Source of the DNA: Streptomyces lacrimifluminis
GTDB taxonomy: Bacteria; Actinomycetota; Actinomycetes; Streptomycetales; Streptomycetaceae
Length of the DNA stretch: 64,000 bases
NCBI RefSeq assembly: GCF_014646095.1
Contig: NZ_BMMU01000014.1
Coordinates: forward strand, 124,001 to 188,000
Direction of reading: 5' to 3'
Shown here: positions 8,243-17,330 of the stretch, in pieces
How the letters are laid out: each line of letters opens with the position of its first letter
Position numbering within the stretch: position 1 is the first letter of the stretch
Notes under the pieces: model-generated
What the model saw: only the letters and a program-made list of their open reading frames with translations
Told to the model about the DNA's origin: nothing
Databases searched by the model: none
Program-made: the position numbers and the translations under genes

Positions 8243-10330
8243 ATGACAACACCAGCTGCAGTGATCGTGGATGCCACCGCCTACGCGCAAGCGGTCGAGG
8301 ACGCGACGAAGGCGTCGGCCGCCTACTACACGGGCGGCACCTCCGTGCTCGACGACGACGCCTACGACCGGCTGGTGCGCGGCATCGCGGCATGGGAGGC
8401 CGGCCATCCCGAGCAGGTGCTGCCCGATTCGCCGACCGGGAAGGTTGCCGGCGGCGCCGTGGACGGAGATGTCCCGCACACGGTCGCGATGCTGAGCCTG
8501 GACAACGTCTTCTCCCCCGATGAGTTCACCGCCTGGACGACGTCGCTGGCCAGACGTATCGGCAACGACGTCACCCGTTTCAGTGTCGAGCCGAAGCTCG
8601 ACGGGCTCGCGATCGCCGCCCGTTACACCCAGGGTCGCCTCACCCGGCTGATCACACGCGGCGACGGGACGGCGGGGGAGGACGTCTCGCACGCCATCGG
8701 CACCATCGAGGGTCTGCCCGCCGAGCTCGCGGAACCGGTGACGGTCGAGGTGCGCGGCGAAGTTCTCATGACCACCGTCCAGTTCGAGTACGCGAACACC
8801 GCACGGACCACGCACGGCGGCCCGCCGTTCGCGAACCCGCGCGGCGCCTCGGCCGGCACCCTGCGAGCCAGGGACCGCGCCTACACCGTGCCGATGACGT
8901 TCTTCGGGTACGGGCTGCTCCCCATGCCGGGTACCGAGAAGGCGCTGGCCGGTCGGCTGGGTGAGCTCGCGCACAGTGACCTCATGGCCCTGGCCGGCGA
9001 GCTCGGGGTGAACACCACCATGACCACCGCTGTGCCGGGCATCACCGCCGACACCGTCGAGCAGGTGCTGGCCCGCGTCAAGGAGATCGCCGCGCTGCGG
9101 GCTGAGTTGCCGTTCGGGATCGACGGGATCGTCATCAAGGCCGACCTCGCCGCCGACCAGCAGACCGCCGGATCGGGGTCGAGGGCCCCGCGCTGGGCGA
9201 TCGCCTACAAGCTCCCCGCCGTGGAGAAGATCACCCGCCTGCTGGCGGTGGAGTGGAACGTGGGCCGCACCGGGATCATCGCCCCGCGCGGCGTGCTGGA
9301 GCCGGTCGAGATCGACGGCGCCACCATCACCTACGCCACGCTCCACAACCCCGGCGACATCACCCGCCGCGACCTGCGTCTGGGCGACCACGTCATGGTC
9401 CACCGCGCCGGCGACGTCATCCCGCGCGTCGAAGCCCCTGTCGCCCACCTGCGCACCGGAGACGAGCAGCCCATCGTCTTCCCCGAGGTGTGTCCGCGGT
9501 GCGGGGCCGGCATCGACACCAGCGAGCAGCGCTGGCGGTGCGAGAACGGCCGTAACTGCCATCTGGTGGCTGCGCTCTCCTACGCCGCCGGCCGGGACCA
9601 GCTCGACATCGAAGGCCTTGGCCACACCCGTGTGGTCCAGCTCGTGGACGCCGGGCTGGTGAAGGATCTCGCCGACCTGTTCGCCCTCACCCGGGACCAG
9701 TTGCTCGGCCTGGAGCGGATGGGTGAGACGAGTACGGACAATCTCCTCGCCGCGATCGGCGCGGCGAAGGAGCAGCCGCTGTCGCGGGTGCTGTGCGCGC
9801 TCGGGGTGCGCGGCACCGGCCGCTCCATGTCCCGCCGGATCGCCCGGTACTTCGCCACCATGGACAACATCCGTACCGCAGACGCCGACACGATGCGGCA
9901 GGTCGAGGGCATCGGCGCCGAGAAGGCCCCCTCCATCGTCACCGAACTCGCCGAACTCGCCCCGCTCATCGACAAACTCGCCGCGGCCGGGGTGAACATG
10001 ATCGAGCCCGGTGCCACCCCACCCGCCCCTGCTGTCGACGGCACCGATGACATCGCGGAGGCCCCTGAGCGGACGGATGGGCCGCTGACCGGGATGTCGG
10101 TCGTGGTGACCGGAGCGATGACCGGCGTGCTGGAGAAGCTCAGCCGCAACCAGATGAACGAACTCATCGAACGGGCCGGGGGCCGCTCCTCCTCCAGCGT
10201 CTCGAAGAAGACCAGCCTGGTCGTCGCCGGCGACGGTGCCGGATCCAAACGCGCCAAGGCCGAAACCCTCGGCATCCGACTGACCACCCCTGACGAATTC
10301 GCCGCCCTCATCACGGACTACGTCGACTGA
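8243..10330 (+). CDS. ligA: NAD-dependent DNA ligase (LigA-type, divergent)
   Basis: A 695-residue NAD+-dependent ligase that seals nicks through a ligase-AMP intermediate. The order is a Ia-like N-terminal region, the adenylation domain with catalytic Lys118 in KLDG, an OB fold, a four-cysteine zinc finger (CPRC ... CENGRNC), HhH repeats, and a C-terminal BRCT domain (about residues 615-695). The N-terminus is shorter and more divergent than I recall for the housekeeping actinobacterial LigA, so this may be a second, accessory ligase. ATG 8243 is preferred; an in-frame ATG at 8234 is an alternative. The gene stands alone among decayed fragments. Confidence 0.9.
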   Translation: MTTPAAVIVDATAYAQAVEDATKASAAYYTGGTSVLDDDAYDRLVRGIAAWEAGHPEQVLPDSPTGKVAGGAVDGDVPHTVAMLSLDNVFSPDEFTAWTTSLARRIGNDVTRFSVEPKLDGLAIAARYTQGRLTRLITRGDGTAGEDVSHAIGTIEGLPAELAEPVTVEVRGEVLMTTVQFEYANTARTTHGGPPFANPRGASAGTLRARDRAYTVPMTFFGYGLLPMPGTEKALAGRLGELAHSDLMALAGELGVNTTMTTAVPGITADTVEQVLARVKEIAALRAELPFGIDGIVIKADLAADQQTAGSGSRAPRWAIAYKLPAVEKITRLLAVEWNVGRTGIIAPRGVLEPVEIDGATITYATLHNPGDITRRDLRLGDHVMVHRAGDVIPRVEAPVAHLRTGDEQPIVFPEVCPRCGAGIDTSEQRWRCENGRNCHLVAALSYAAGRDQLDIEGLGHTRVVQLVDAGLVKDLADLFALTRDQLLGLERMGETSTDNLLAAIGAAKEQPLSRVLCALGVRGTGRSMSRRIARYFATMDNIRTADADTMRQVEGIGAEKAPSIVTELAELAPLIDKLAAAGVNMIEPGATPPAPAVDGTDDIAEAPERTDGPLTGMSVVVTGAMTGVLEKLSRNQMNELIERAGGRSSSSVSKKTSLVVAGDGAGSKRAKAETLGIRLTTPDEFAALITDYVD

Positions 10331-10614
10331 CCGGACTCCCGGTGTCGCAGGGTGCGCCGGCTCACACGGCGTTGGGTGCCAACGGCGGAACATCCAGTGG
10401 CGGTTGCCCGTTCTTCTGTATGTGGCTGCGGAGGGGACAGTGTCCCCGGGCCTCACCTATAGCCCATGGGGAAGATCGTTCGGCTGAAGCCCCATGGAGC
10501 CTCTCGCCGCGAGGCGACCGCCCTCCGCACGCCACCACCTACCGCCCCGGCTGGTCTCCCCCGTCCAGCCGGGGCTTCGTCCGTACCGCAGCGGTCCTTC
10601 GACGGCGAGCGCCG

Positions 10615-10880
10615 TATGCCGTGTACACCATCCCTACGGCTTCCGCGCCGACACCCGCCACATCAGCGTGGCGCCGCCACCCTCGGGATTGCCGAGGTCC
10701 CCGCCGTGGCCGGAGCGCTCTGTACAAGCACCTCGGGCCGGAGGAACCCGACGCCTCCACCGGCCTGATGGACCTGAGCGGGACGGAACTCCCCGACGGC
10801 GCCACGGCGTTCCCGCTCGGCCCGCTGCCCTTCACGCACGAGGTACGCGGACAACTCCTCCACGCCGGGGTCCCGGCGAC
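10615..10880 (+). pseudogene. Decayed coding remnant of unknown family
   Basis: Two plus-strand frames carry consecutive protein-like stretches: LGIAEVPAVAGAL in one, then GLMDLSGTELPDG and PLGPLPFTHEVRGQLLHAG in another, with the switch near 10722. This looks like a gene fragment with a frameshift. I do not recognise the family. The sequence from 10331 to 10615 shows no gene. Confidence 0.35.
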
Positions 10881-11021
10881 GCAGCCGCCAAGGGGGCTTC
10901 GGACCCGCCCTCTGACTGCCCGACACGAGGGCCCGAGGAGGCGAAGGGCACGGAGGTCATCGACCGGCTCCAGGACTGGCTGCGCCACCACACCCACGGG
11001 GCCACCCGCACCTGGACCTGC

Positions 11022-11048
11022 GGGAACAGGGGGAACAGGGGGAACAGG
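11022..11048. repeat. Three tandem copies of a 9-bp unit
   Basis: GGGAACAGG is repeated three times without change inside the decayed region downstream of the ligase gene. The unit keeps reading frame. It probably arose by slippage and has no evident function. Confidence 0.8.
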
Positions 11049-11098
11049 GGGACACGAGGGTCAGCGAATGCGGGAGGGGCAGCGATCCCCCCGCAGCG

Positions 11099-11396
11099 GC
11101 GCCCGCCGGTGTCCTTCATCACCCGGGCCAGGAGATCACCGAGGATGCGGGTCGGCTCGGGCAGGGTGGTGCCGGGCTTGTCGACGGTCACGGCGAACTC
11201 GTCCAGCGGTGCGACGGGCAGGTCGCGCAGGAGCAGACCGCCGTTGGCGTACGGGGTGGCACCGAGCCGTTTGGTGCCGTCGGGGACGCAGGCGAGGACG
11301 TCTGCGGCAGGGCTGCCGTCCCGGGCCGAAGAGCTCCTGGGGCCGGTACGAGCGCAGCCAGGTCTCCAACTGCCGCAGGCGGTCGGGGTTCTCCGG
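11099..11396 (-). pseudogene. Phosphoketolase gene remnant
   Basis: The minus strand encodes a central piece of phosphoketolase in two frames. ENPDRLRQLETWLRSYRPQE ends near 11325. After a shift the frame continues as AADVLACVPDGTKRLGATPY, ANGGLLLRDLPVAPLDEF and VTVDKPGTTLPEPTRILGD. These match the family pattern of a residue stretch before the C-terminal domain (WLRSYRP.ELF; NPHANGGLL-type; PGTT..EPTR.LG). Both ends are missing, so only about 100 of roughly 800 residues remain. Confidence 0.75.
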
Positions 11397-11632
11397 AAGA
11401 CGTCGGCTGGGGGTCATCCGGCGGCGGAACGGGTTCGGGTGACGGGTACCCGGCTGGTCGAGAGCAAGCCCACCCAGGGGGACTGGTACGACAACGACAT
11501 CTCCGAGGCACTCCGGTACGCCGTGGAAGGCGACGGCAAGCGCCGGGCGCGGTGGCCGGGATCCGCCACCTGCGGCCGTGCGCGCACTTCCACGGGGTCA
11601 CGTCCGCTCGGGTACGCCGGGCAACTCACCGC

Positions 11633-11709
11633 ATGCGCGGAGTGGTCATGCGAAAGCCCGGGATGTCCGGGTGGAGGAGCATGACGCCCCGAAGATCACC
11701 GAGCCCACC
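11633..11709 (+). pseudogene. N-terminal remnant of a zinc alcohol dehydrogenase
   Basis: The ATG at 11633 opens with MRGVVMRKPG and, after a one-frame shift, continues DVRVEEHDAPKITEPT. This is the typical beginning of medium-chain zinc-dependent alcohol dehydrogenases. The gene ends within about 26 codons, and the following sequence leads into the next intact gene. The piece between the phosphoketolase remnant and this site (about 11450-11560) has some coding character but is not recognised. Confidence 0.6.
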
Positions 11710-11799
11710 CGTCACATCGCCGCCTATGGCGTTGCGTCTGACACTGCGTCAGACTTGCCCTCCCCCTGGCACCTTGACGCAAGAGAAGAGAGGTCTCTC

Positions 11800-12258
11800 A
11801 TGGCTGCAACTCAACGCAGGAGCCGGAGAATCATGATGACGCCGGCGGAGCTGGACGAGTTCCTCGCCACCCAGCGCATGTGCCGAGTGGCCACCGTCTC
11901 GAGGGACGGTGCTCCGCATGTCAGTGCCCTCTGGTTCGCATGGGACGGCACCTCGTTGTGGCTGTATTCCATCGTGCGCAGCAAGCGATGGGCCGACCTT
12001 CGCCACGACCCGCGCGTCGCTGTCGTCGTCGACTCAGGCGAGGGGTACGGCGAACTGCGCGGGGTCGAACTGTCGGGCGCCGTGGAGTTCGTGGGCGAGA
12101 TCCCCCGCAGCGGAGAACCCTGCGCCGAACTCGACGCGTTGGAGCCGGTGTTCGCCCGCAAGAACTTCGGTCTGGAGGCGATGCCGCACGACGGTCGGCA
12201 TGCGTGGACCCGCCTGACTCCTTCGAAGACCGTCTCCTGGGACTTCCGCAAGCTGTAG
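11800..12258 (+). CDS. PPOX-family (FMN/F420-binding split barrel) protein
   Basis: A 152-residue protein of the pyridoxamine-5-phosphate-oxidase-like split beta-barrel superfamily. The signatures are RVATVSRDGAPHVSALWF near residue 30 and the SKRWADLRHDPRVAVVVD strand pair. Members bind FMN or F420 and often reduce or scavenge unknown small molecules. Cofactor and substrate cannot be told from sequence. The ATG at 11800 has a purine-rich AAGAGAAGAGAGG leader. Its neighbours are all decayed fragments, so it may be a survivor of a larger lost region. Confidence 0.8.
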   Translation: MAATQRRSRRIMMTPAELDEFLATQRMCRVATVSRDGAPHVSALWFAWDGTSLWLYSIVRSKRWADLRHDPRVAVVVDSGEGYGELRGVELSGAVEFVGEIPRSGEPCAELDALEPVFARKNFGLEAMPHDGRHAWTRLTPSKTVSWDFRKL

Positions 12259-12465
12259 AACCCCGCGTCCTGCCTGCCGGCCAGATGACGTTCGGGGACT
12301 CCCATGGCCGTTGGGCCGGACGCCGTGGCCGTTGCCTCCCGGAGCGGGCTCCCCCATATACCCTCACTGATACATCAACCTGCGCTCCCACACCCCCGCC
12401 CACGCTTTCCTCCACATTGCGCAAGAAGCGTAGGACGTGGACAACGACGGGCACCTCTTCGACGG

Positions 12466-12615
12466 AATGTCAGTACGAACGTTTCCGCTCTGGGCGTCGA
12501 ACGAATCGGCCTCTCTTATCTGCACCGCGCCGACGTGCCCTGCCCGACCGGGGAAAGCGTCTCAACTCTCGAAGAAATGCGGAGAGAAGGGAAATCCGGG
12601 CGGATCGTGATTTCC
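12466..12615 (+). pseudogene. Aldo/keto reductase remnant
   Basis: A 50-codon stretch reads NVSTNVSALGVERIGLSYLH, then ESVSTLEEMRREGKSGRIVIS. It matches the conserved middle of aldo/keto reductases (LG.eriDLY.lHr ... eE.v.aL.el..eGKir.igvS), although the usual aspartate is replaced by glycine. There is no start, no rest of the barrel and no plausible full-length frame. The flanks (12259-12465 and 12616-12864) show no gene. Confidence 0.6.
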
Positions 12616-12864
12616 CATGCGACTGCGTCTCGGAGTCGGCCTGGAATAACGATTTCCTCCGTGTACGCCGATGACTCTGTCGCCCAGGTGGGGCCGCCCG
12701 TATGATTGATGGCCAACGACCACGTTCGGCGCCCGGCGCCCCCCTGCGGCTGTCCGGTCGGGACAGACGGCTGGAGTACCTCGGCGTCGGCCGGGCACCT
12801 GGTTGTTCGGGCTCGTTCAGCAGCCCATGACGTTCCGCAATCATGGTCCAGTGGGAGATTCGGC

Positions 12865-14073
12865 GTGACACTCGGCGGCATACCTGCACCCCCCGCTCGC
12901 GACACCGCGCTTGATGCGGAAGCGCGCAAGCGGCGCCTGCGCCGTCGCCTGGAGCGACTGATAGGCGTGGCCGCCACCGAAGGCAACGAGCTGGTGCCCC
13001 TGCGCAACGGTGACGAGATCTTTCCCGCGATGCTCGGGGCGATCCGGTCGGCTCGGCACACCATCGACATGATGACGTTCGTTTACTGGCGTGGTCAGAT
13101 CGCCCACGACTTCGCCGCCACCCTGGCCGACCGTGCCCGCGAGGGGGTACGTGTGCGACTGCTGCTCGACGGCTTCGGCGCCCAGAGGATCGAGCGGCGT
13201 TTGCTGGACCTCATGAGCACCGCGGGTGTCGAAGTGGCCTGGTTCCGCAAACCCGCATGGCTGTCACCGTTCAAGCAGAATCACCGCTGCCACCGCAAGG
13301 CCCTCGTCATCGACGAGCACACCGCCTTCACCGGCGGCGTCGGCATCGCGGAGGAATGGTGCGGCAATGCGCGCAACCCTTCCGAGTGGCGGGACACCCA
13401 TGTCCAGGTACGCGGTCCGGCGGTCGACGGCATCGCTGCCGCGTTCGCGCAGAACTGGGCCGAGTGCCACAACGAACTCTTCGACGACCGTGACCGCTTC
13501 ACGGACCAGCCGCAGGCCGGCTCGTCGGTGGTGCAGGTCGTTCGCGGCTCCGCGAGTATCGGCTGGCAGGACATGCAGACTCTGATCCGGGTCATGCTCA
13601 GCTCCGCCGAGGAAAGCTTCCGGCTGGCCACCGCCTACTTCGCTCCGGACCCCTATTTCATCGACCTGCTGTGCGAAACCGCTCGTCGCGGCGTGCGTGT
13701 CGAGATCCTGTTGCCCGGGCCTCACACCGACCAGCGCGCCTGTCAGCTCGCCGGTCAACACCACTACACACGCCTGCTGCAGGCCGGTGTGCGCATCCGT
13801 GAGTACCAGCCGACCATGATGCACGCCAAGACCATCACCGTGGACTCGGTTGCCACTCTCATCGGATCCACCAATTTCAACCGTCGGTCCATGGATCACG
13901 ACGAAGAGGTGATGCTCGCCGTGCTGGACGAGGAGTTCACCGCTTCGCTCGAACGGGACTACGAGGCGGACCTCAAGAACAGTGTGGACATCGACGTCAC
14001 TCGATGGAGGCGGCGAACGATGGTGCAACGCGTCAAGGAAGCCGCAGTAACCCCGCTGCGGCGCTTCCTGTGA
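12865..14073 (+). CDS. Phospholipase D / cardiolipin synthase family protein
   Basis: A 402-residue enzyme of the PLD superfamily with two HxKxxxxD active-site motifs, His143-Lys145-Asp150 (HRKALVID) and His320-Lys322-Asp327 (HAKTITVD), each followed by the usual GG/GSTN loop. The layout matches cardiolipin synthase B-type proteins that transfer phosphatidyl groups. No membrane segment is seen at the N-terminus. GTG 12865 is chosen for its GGGAG site seven bases upstream; the upstream extension is proline- and arginine-rich and looks non-coding. It lies beside stress and membrane genes, consistent with envelope maintenance. Confidence 0.85.
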   Translation: MTLGGIPAPPARDTALDAEARKRRLRRRLERLIGVAATEGNELVPLRNGDEIFPAMLGAIRSARHTIDMMTFVYWRGQIAHDFAATLADRAREGVRVRLLLDGFGAQRIERRLLDLMSTAGVEVAWFRKPAWLSPFKQNHRCHRKALVIDEHTAFTGGVGIAEEWCGNARNPSEWRDTHVQVRGPAVDGIAAAFAQNWAECHNELFDDRDRFTDQPQAGSSVVQVVRGSASIGWQDMQTLIRVMLSSAEESFRLATAYFAPDPYFIDLLCETARRGVRVEILLPGPHTDQRACQLAGQHHYTRLLQAGVRIREYQPTMMHAKTITVDSVATLIGSTNFNRRSMDHDEEVMLAVLDEEFTASLERDYEADLKNSVDIDVTRWRRRTMVQRVKEAAVTPLRRFL

Positions 14074-14460
14074 GCTCAGAGTCCGGGCCCTTCTCCCCTA
14101 CGGCACGGCTCCCCTACGGCCTGGCGGTTCCCGCCCGGGAGCCCGGTTCTGACGGGGGTTCACTCCGCCCACAGCACTTCTGACGCACGCGTTCAAGCCG
14201 CCCCGCGTACAAGGTCCGTATCGGCGTCGCCGCGGCCGGGAGTCACCCAAGGGACTTCCCCGGCCTCGCGCGCGTCGGCCGGGCGCGCGGCCGGCGGCGA
14301 GGCCGGGGACGGGTACAGGGCAGGAGGTCGCACGGGTTCCAGCGCGCGTGCCCGTCCCGCCCCCGACTGCCAGACGACTACCCCTGCCGCCGTTCGCGAC
14401 TCCTGTGTACGGTGCAGCGTCCTCCACCCCGATCCATCCCCTCCACGTCCGGCATACGAC
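14074..14460. other. Intergenic stretch without a gene
   Basis: 387 bases between the PLD-family gene and the terminator of the small hydrophobic gene. I see two copies of CCCCTACGGC near 14096 and 14111, and otherwise no protein with recognisable features on either strand. Confidence 0.5.
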
Positions 14461-14490
14461 GGGGCCCGGCCGCCATGTCGGCCGGGCCCC
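14461..14490 (-). terminator. Strong hairpin terminator
   Basis: A perfect 12-bp GC-rich inverted repeat (GGGGCCCGGCCG and its complement) with a 6-base loop. It lies 37 bases beyond the stop of the small hydrophobic gene on the minus strand. There is no U tract, as is common in Streptomyces. Confidence 0.75.
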
Positions 14491-14527
14491 GGGATGAAGC
14501 CTCGCGTGCGGGTCAGATCAGATCAGG

Positions 14528-14698
14528 TCACCATCGGTACCAGCGGCCTCGGCCGCCACCGGCGGTGCTGGAGCGCATGACGAACCCCAGAAGCCACAGC
14601 ACCAGAACAGCGACGGCTACCCACCAGAGAATCTTGACGGCGAAGCCGACACCGAAGAGGAGCAGGGCGAGGAGCAGAACAATCAACAGGGGAACCAT
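14528..14698 (-). CDS. Small hydrophobic membrane protein (stress-type)
   Basis: A 56-residue protein made of two hydrophobic segments (about residues 2-22 and 24-42) and a glycine/arginine tail, typical of the short hydrophobic proteins found next to general-stress genes. The ATG at 14698 has a textbook AGGAGG site nine bases upstream, which decides the start against a longer frame. It is divergent from the CsbD gene, with 139 bases between them. Confidence 0.75.
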   Translation of the reverse strand: MVPLLIVLLLALLLFGVGFAVKILWWVAVAVLVLWLLGFVMRSSTAGGGRGRWYRW

Positions 14699-14837
14699 GG
14701 CTATCAACCTCCTGCACCGTCGACTTCCCTGCAATTCCACGGCCATTCACCGATGAATCCGTGTTTATGAAGAGAATGCGGGGGCACTAGCGAGTTACCG
14801 CGACCGCGGTACACGATCTAGCAGGAGGTGCTTTTCC

Positions 14838-15011
14838 ATGACTGCCGGCGAGAAGGCCAAGGCAAAGATCGAGCAGGCCGAGGGCAAGGCCAAGGAAGCC
14901 GTGGGAAGCGCCATCGGAAACGACCGTCTGGCCGCTGAGGGTCAGGTGGAAAAGAGCACGGGTGATGCCCGTGAGGCCAAGGAAAAGGTGAAGGACGCCT
15001 TCAAGCGCTAA
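14838..15011 (+). CDS. CsbD-family stress protein
   Basis: A 57-residue, highly charged, lysine/alanine/glutamate-rich protein with the CsbD pattern: KIEQAEGKAKEAVGSAIGN near residue 10, then GQVEKSTGDAREAKEKVKD. Members are small soluble general-stress proteins, under sigma-B control in Bacillus; their biochemical role is unknown. An AGGAGGT site lies eight bases before the ATG. A hairpin terminator follows directly. It sits between a hydrophobic stress protein and a SigB-family sigma gene, which supports a stress regulon. Confidence 0.9.
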   Translation: MTAGEKAKAKIEQAEGKAKEAVGSAIGNDRLAAEGQVEKSTGDAREAKEKVKDAFKR

Positions 15012-15037
15012 CTGCGCTTTCTCCCCTGAGAACCACG

Positions 15038-15076
15038 AAAGGGGCCTGCCCGGCGCGCTTCCGGGAAGGCCCCTTT
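15038..15076 (+). terminator. Terminator after the CsbD gene
   Basis: AAAGGGGCCT pairs with AGGCCCCTTT, with an inner CCCGG/CCGGG pair, and ends in a short T run. It starts 26 bases past the CsbD stop codon. Confidence 0.85.
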
Positions 15077-15183
15077 TCGGGGATGTCGCCCGCTGGAGCG
15101 GTAATCCGATACACACAGTCGGGCGGCGGCACACGAAGGCCTGGACAAGTGACCGGAAAACGGAGGGTGGGAGCATCCGCGCC

Positions 15184-16041
15184 ATGGATGATGCAGACGG
15201 TCACGGTCATACGGCTCGCTGGTGGACGGCACTGCGCCGGACGCCGGTGGCCGTCTGGAACGACGACGTCACGGACTGGGCCGCCGCGCTGACCTATTAC
15301 GCGGTTCTGGCCCTCTTCCCGTTGCTGCTGGTGATCCTCTCGATCCTCGGTCTCGCCATGCCCACGGCCAAACCCGAGGTCATCGACCGTATGACGCAGG
15401 CCGTCCCGGTCGAGTCCCGCGCTCTGCTGCGGAGCACCCTGCGGGAGATGGCAGGACAGTCGTCAGCGGCATGGACGTTGATCTTCGTCGGAGGGACGGG
15501 AGCCCTGTGGTCGGGATGGAGCTACCTGAGCGTCTTCCGCCGGGCGATGTACTCCATGCACCGCATCGACGCGGACCGGCCGGTCTGGCGTACTGCTCCG
15601 CGCATCCTCGTCACGGCCCTGGTCCTGGTCACCCTGCTCCTCATGTCGACCCTCGCGTTGCTGCTCACCGGCAACCTGGCCCGGCGTCTGAGCGCGGCAC
15701 TGGATCTGGGCACCGGACTCCAGTCGACGTGGGACGCACTGCGGTGGTCGGTGATAGCGGTCGTCGCCGTCGCCCTGGTGCTCGTCCTGTACCGTTCGGG
15801 CCCATCGCTCGCTCGCCCTGTCGGCCGGATGGCACCCGGCGGCACATTGGCGGTCGCGCTCCTGCTGGCCGTCTCACTCGGCTTCGCCGTCTACACATCA
15901 CATGTCAGCACCTACGACCGGCTGTACGGCTCGCTGGCAGGCATCGTGGTCTTCCTGGTCTGGCTGTGGCTGTCGAACCTGGCACTTCTGGTCGGCGCCC
16001 AGTTCAACGCGGAGCTCGCGAAGCCGGAACAGGGGGAATGA
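15184..16041 (+). CDS. YihY/BrkB-family inner membrane protein
   Basis: A 285-residue protein with about six membrane helices. It carries the family entry motif DWAAALTYYAVLALFPLLLV (near residue 33) and the C-terminal VSTYDRLYGSLAGIVVFLVW segment. The family is often called virulence factor BrkB or, wrongly, RNase BN; its true function is uncertain, with envelope or lipid roles suggested. The gene stands alone, starts with ATG and is convergent with the sigma factor gene. Confidence 0.9.
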   Translation: MDDADGHGHTARWWTALRRTPVAVWNDDVTDWAAALTYYAVLALFPLLLVILSILGLAMPTAKPEVIDRMTQAVPVESRALLRSTLREMAGQSSAAWTLIFVGGTGALWSGWSYLSVFRRAMYSMHRIDADRPVWRTAPRILVTALVLVTLLLMSTLALLLTGNLARRLSAALDLGTGLQSTWDALRWSVIAVVAVALVLVLYRSGPSLARPVGRMAPGGTLAVALLLAVSLGFAVYTSHVSTYDRLYGSLAGIVVFLVWLWLSNLALLVGAQFNAELAKPEQGE

Positions 16042-16166
16042 CCCGGTCTTCCGCGTTGCCTGCCTGAGGCAGACGGCCGCCCGTTGCCTCGGGCCGGATC
16101 CCTTGGACGCGACTGCGGGATCCTGCACGACCGGCAGGATCCCGCTGGGTCACTACTCACTGGCCG

Positions 16167-17009
16167 TCAGTGGGTGCTGAGCATGCCTTCGCGCAGACGG
16201 GCAAGGAGGCGCGTGATCAGGCGTGAGACATGCATCTGGGAGACGCCGAGGCGTTCGCCGATCTGCGCCTGGGTGAGCTCGTCGACGAAGCGCCAGTGGA
16301 TGATCTGCCGGTCACGTTCGCTCAGTTCGGCGATCATCGGGGCGAGAGCGTGGAAGTCCTCGACCAGTCCGAGAGCCGCGTCCTCGTCACCGATGAAGTC
16401 CGCCAGCGCGGCCTCGCCGTCCTCGCTGCCGCTGATCGCCGCGTCCAGTGAGGCCGACCGGTATCCGTTGGAGGCCAGTTGGGCCTCGACGACCTCTTCC
16501 TCCGGAAGGCTCATCAGCTCGGACAGTTCACTGATCGTCGGCGTCCGCCCCAGCCGGGTGTGCAGCTCCTCGTTGGCGCGAGCCAGCTGGACACGGGCTT
16601 CCTGCAGACGACGGGGCACGTGCACGGCCCAGGAGGTGTCGCGGAAGAAGCGCTTGATCTCACCGACGATGTACGGCACGGCGAAGGAGGCGAACTCCAC
16701 CTCACGGGTCAGTTCGAAGCGGTCGATCGCCTTGATCAGGCCGATCATGCCGACCTGGACGATGTCCTCCATCTCCTCCGGACCGCGACTGCGGAACCGG
16801 CCGGCCGCGTAGCGGACGAGGGACATGTTCATCTCGATCAGCGTGTTGCGCGCGTACTGGTACTCGGGCGTGCCCTCCTCCACCACCGTCAGCTGGTCGA
16901 AGAACACCTTCGACAACTCCCGCGCGTCCTTCGGCGCGACCTTGGAAGGGTCCGCGATCTCTGGAACGTCCACCCTCTGCTCGGCGGTCTGCACGGTGGT
17001 CGTCGTCAT
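16167..17009 (-). CDS. RNA polymerase sigma factor, SigB/SigF/SigG family
   Basis: A 280-residue sigma-70 group 3 factor. Region 2 is visible as EEMEDIVQVGMIGLIKAIDR, region 3 follows with TPTISELSELMSLPEEEV, and region 4 ends with the helix-turn-helix LTQAQIGERLGVSQMHVSRL. Streptomyces has many paralogues that direct osmotic, oxidative and developmental stress genes, usually held by anti-sigma factors; none is adjacent here. ATG 17009 has a GGGAAGGGC leader; the longer frame upstream lacks family similarity. A SigB-type promoter at 17071-17095 suggests autoregulation or control by a paralogue. Confidence 0.92.
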   Translation of the reverse strand: MTTTTVQTAEQRVDVPEIADPSKVAPKDARELSKVFFDQLTVVEEGTPEYQYARNTLIEMNMSLVRYAAGRFRSRGPEEMEDIVQVGMIGLIKAIDRFELTREVEFASFAVPYIVGEIKRFFRDTSWAVHVPRRLQEARVQLARANEELHTRLGRTPTISELSELMSLPEEEVVEAQLASNGYRSASLDAAISGSEDGEAALADFIGDEDAALGLVEDFHALAPMIAELSERDRQIIHWRFVDELTQAQIGERLGVSQMHVSRLITRLLARLREGMLSTH

Positions 17010-17070
17010 GATGCGCCCTTCCCGGTCGATCGGTATCGTCTTGGCCGGCCTTCGGCCGACACGCTCGCGC

Positions 17071-17095
17071 ATACCCCGGTCTCCGAACCGCATTC
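17071..17095 (-). promoter_or_regulatory. Putative SigB-type promoter
   Basis: Read on the minus strand, GAAT, 15 bases, then GGGTAT fits the published Streptomyces SigB consensus GNNT-N14-16-GGGTA(C/T). Transcription would start about 55 bases before the sigma factor ATG. A motif this short can occur by chance, but its position and orientation fit. Confidence 0.5.
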
Positions 17096-17330
17096 CTCGA
17101 ACTTTCGAATTTTTCGGTGCACCCTGCCCTCCCTGCCTCCGCACGGCTTCCGGGCCCGCGGTACGGAAGGCAGGCGCACGCCATCTTCGAGGTCGGCGGG
17201 ATCCGTCACGCGAACCCGGCGATGTCCCGGAACTGACCACCAGGTGACCTGAGTCCGCAGGTCGGCGGCCCGGCGCATCAACGGGTACCGCGGTGCTCGT
17301 GATGCCGAACGGTCCGCTTTGCAACGAAAG

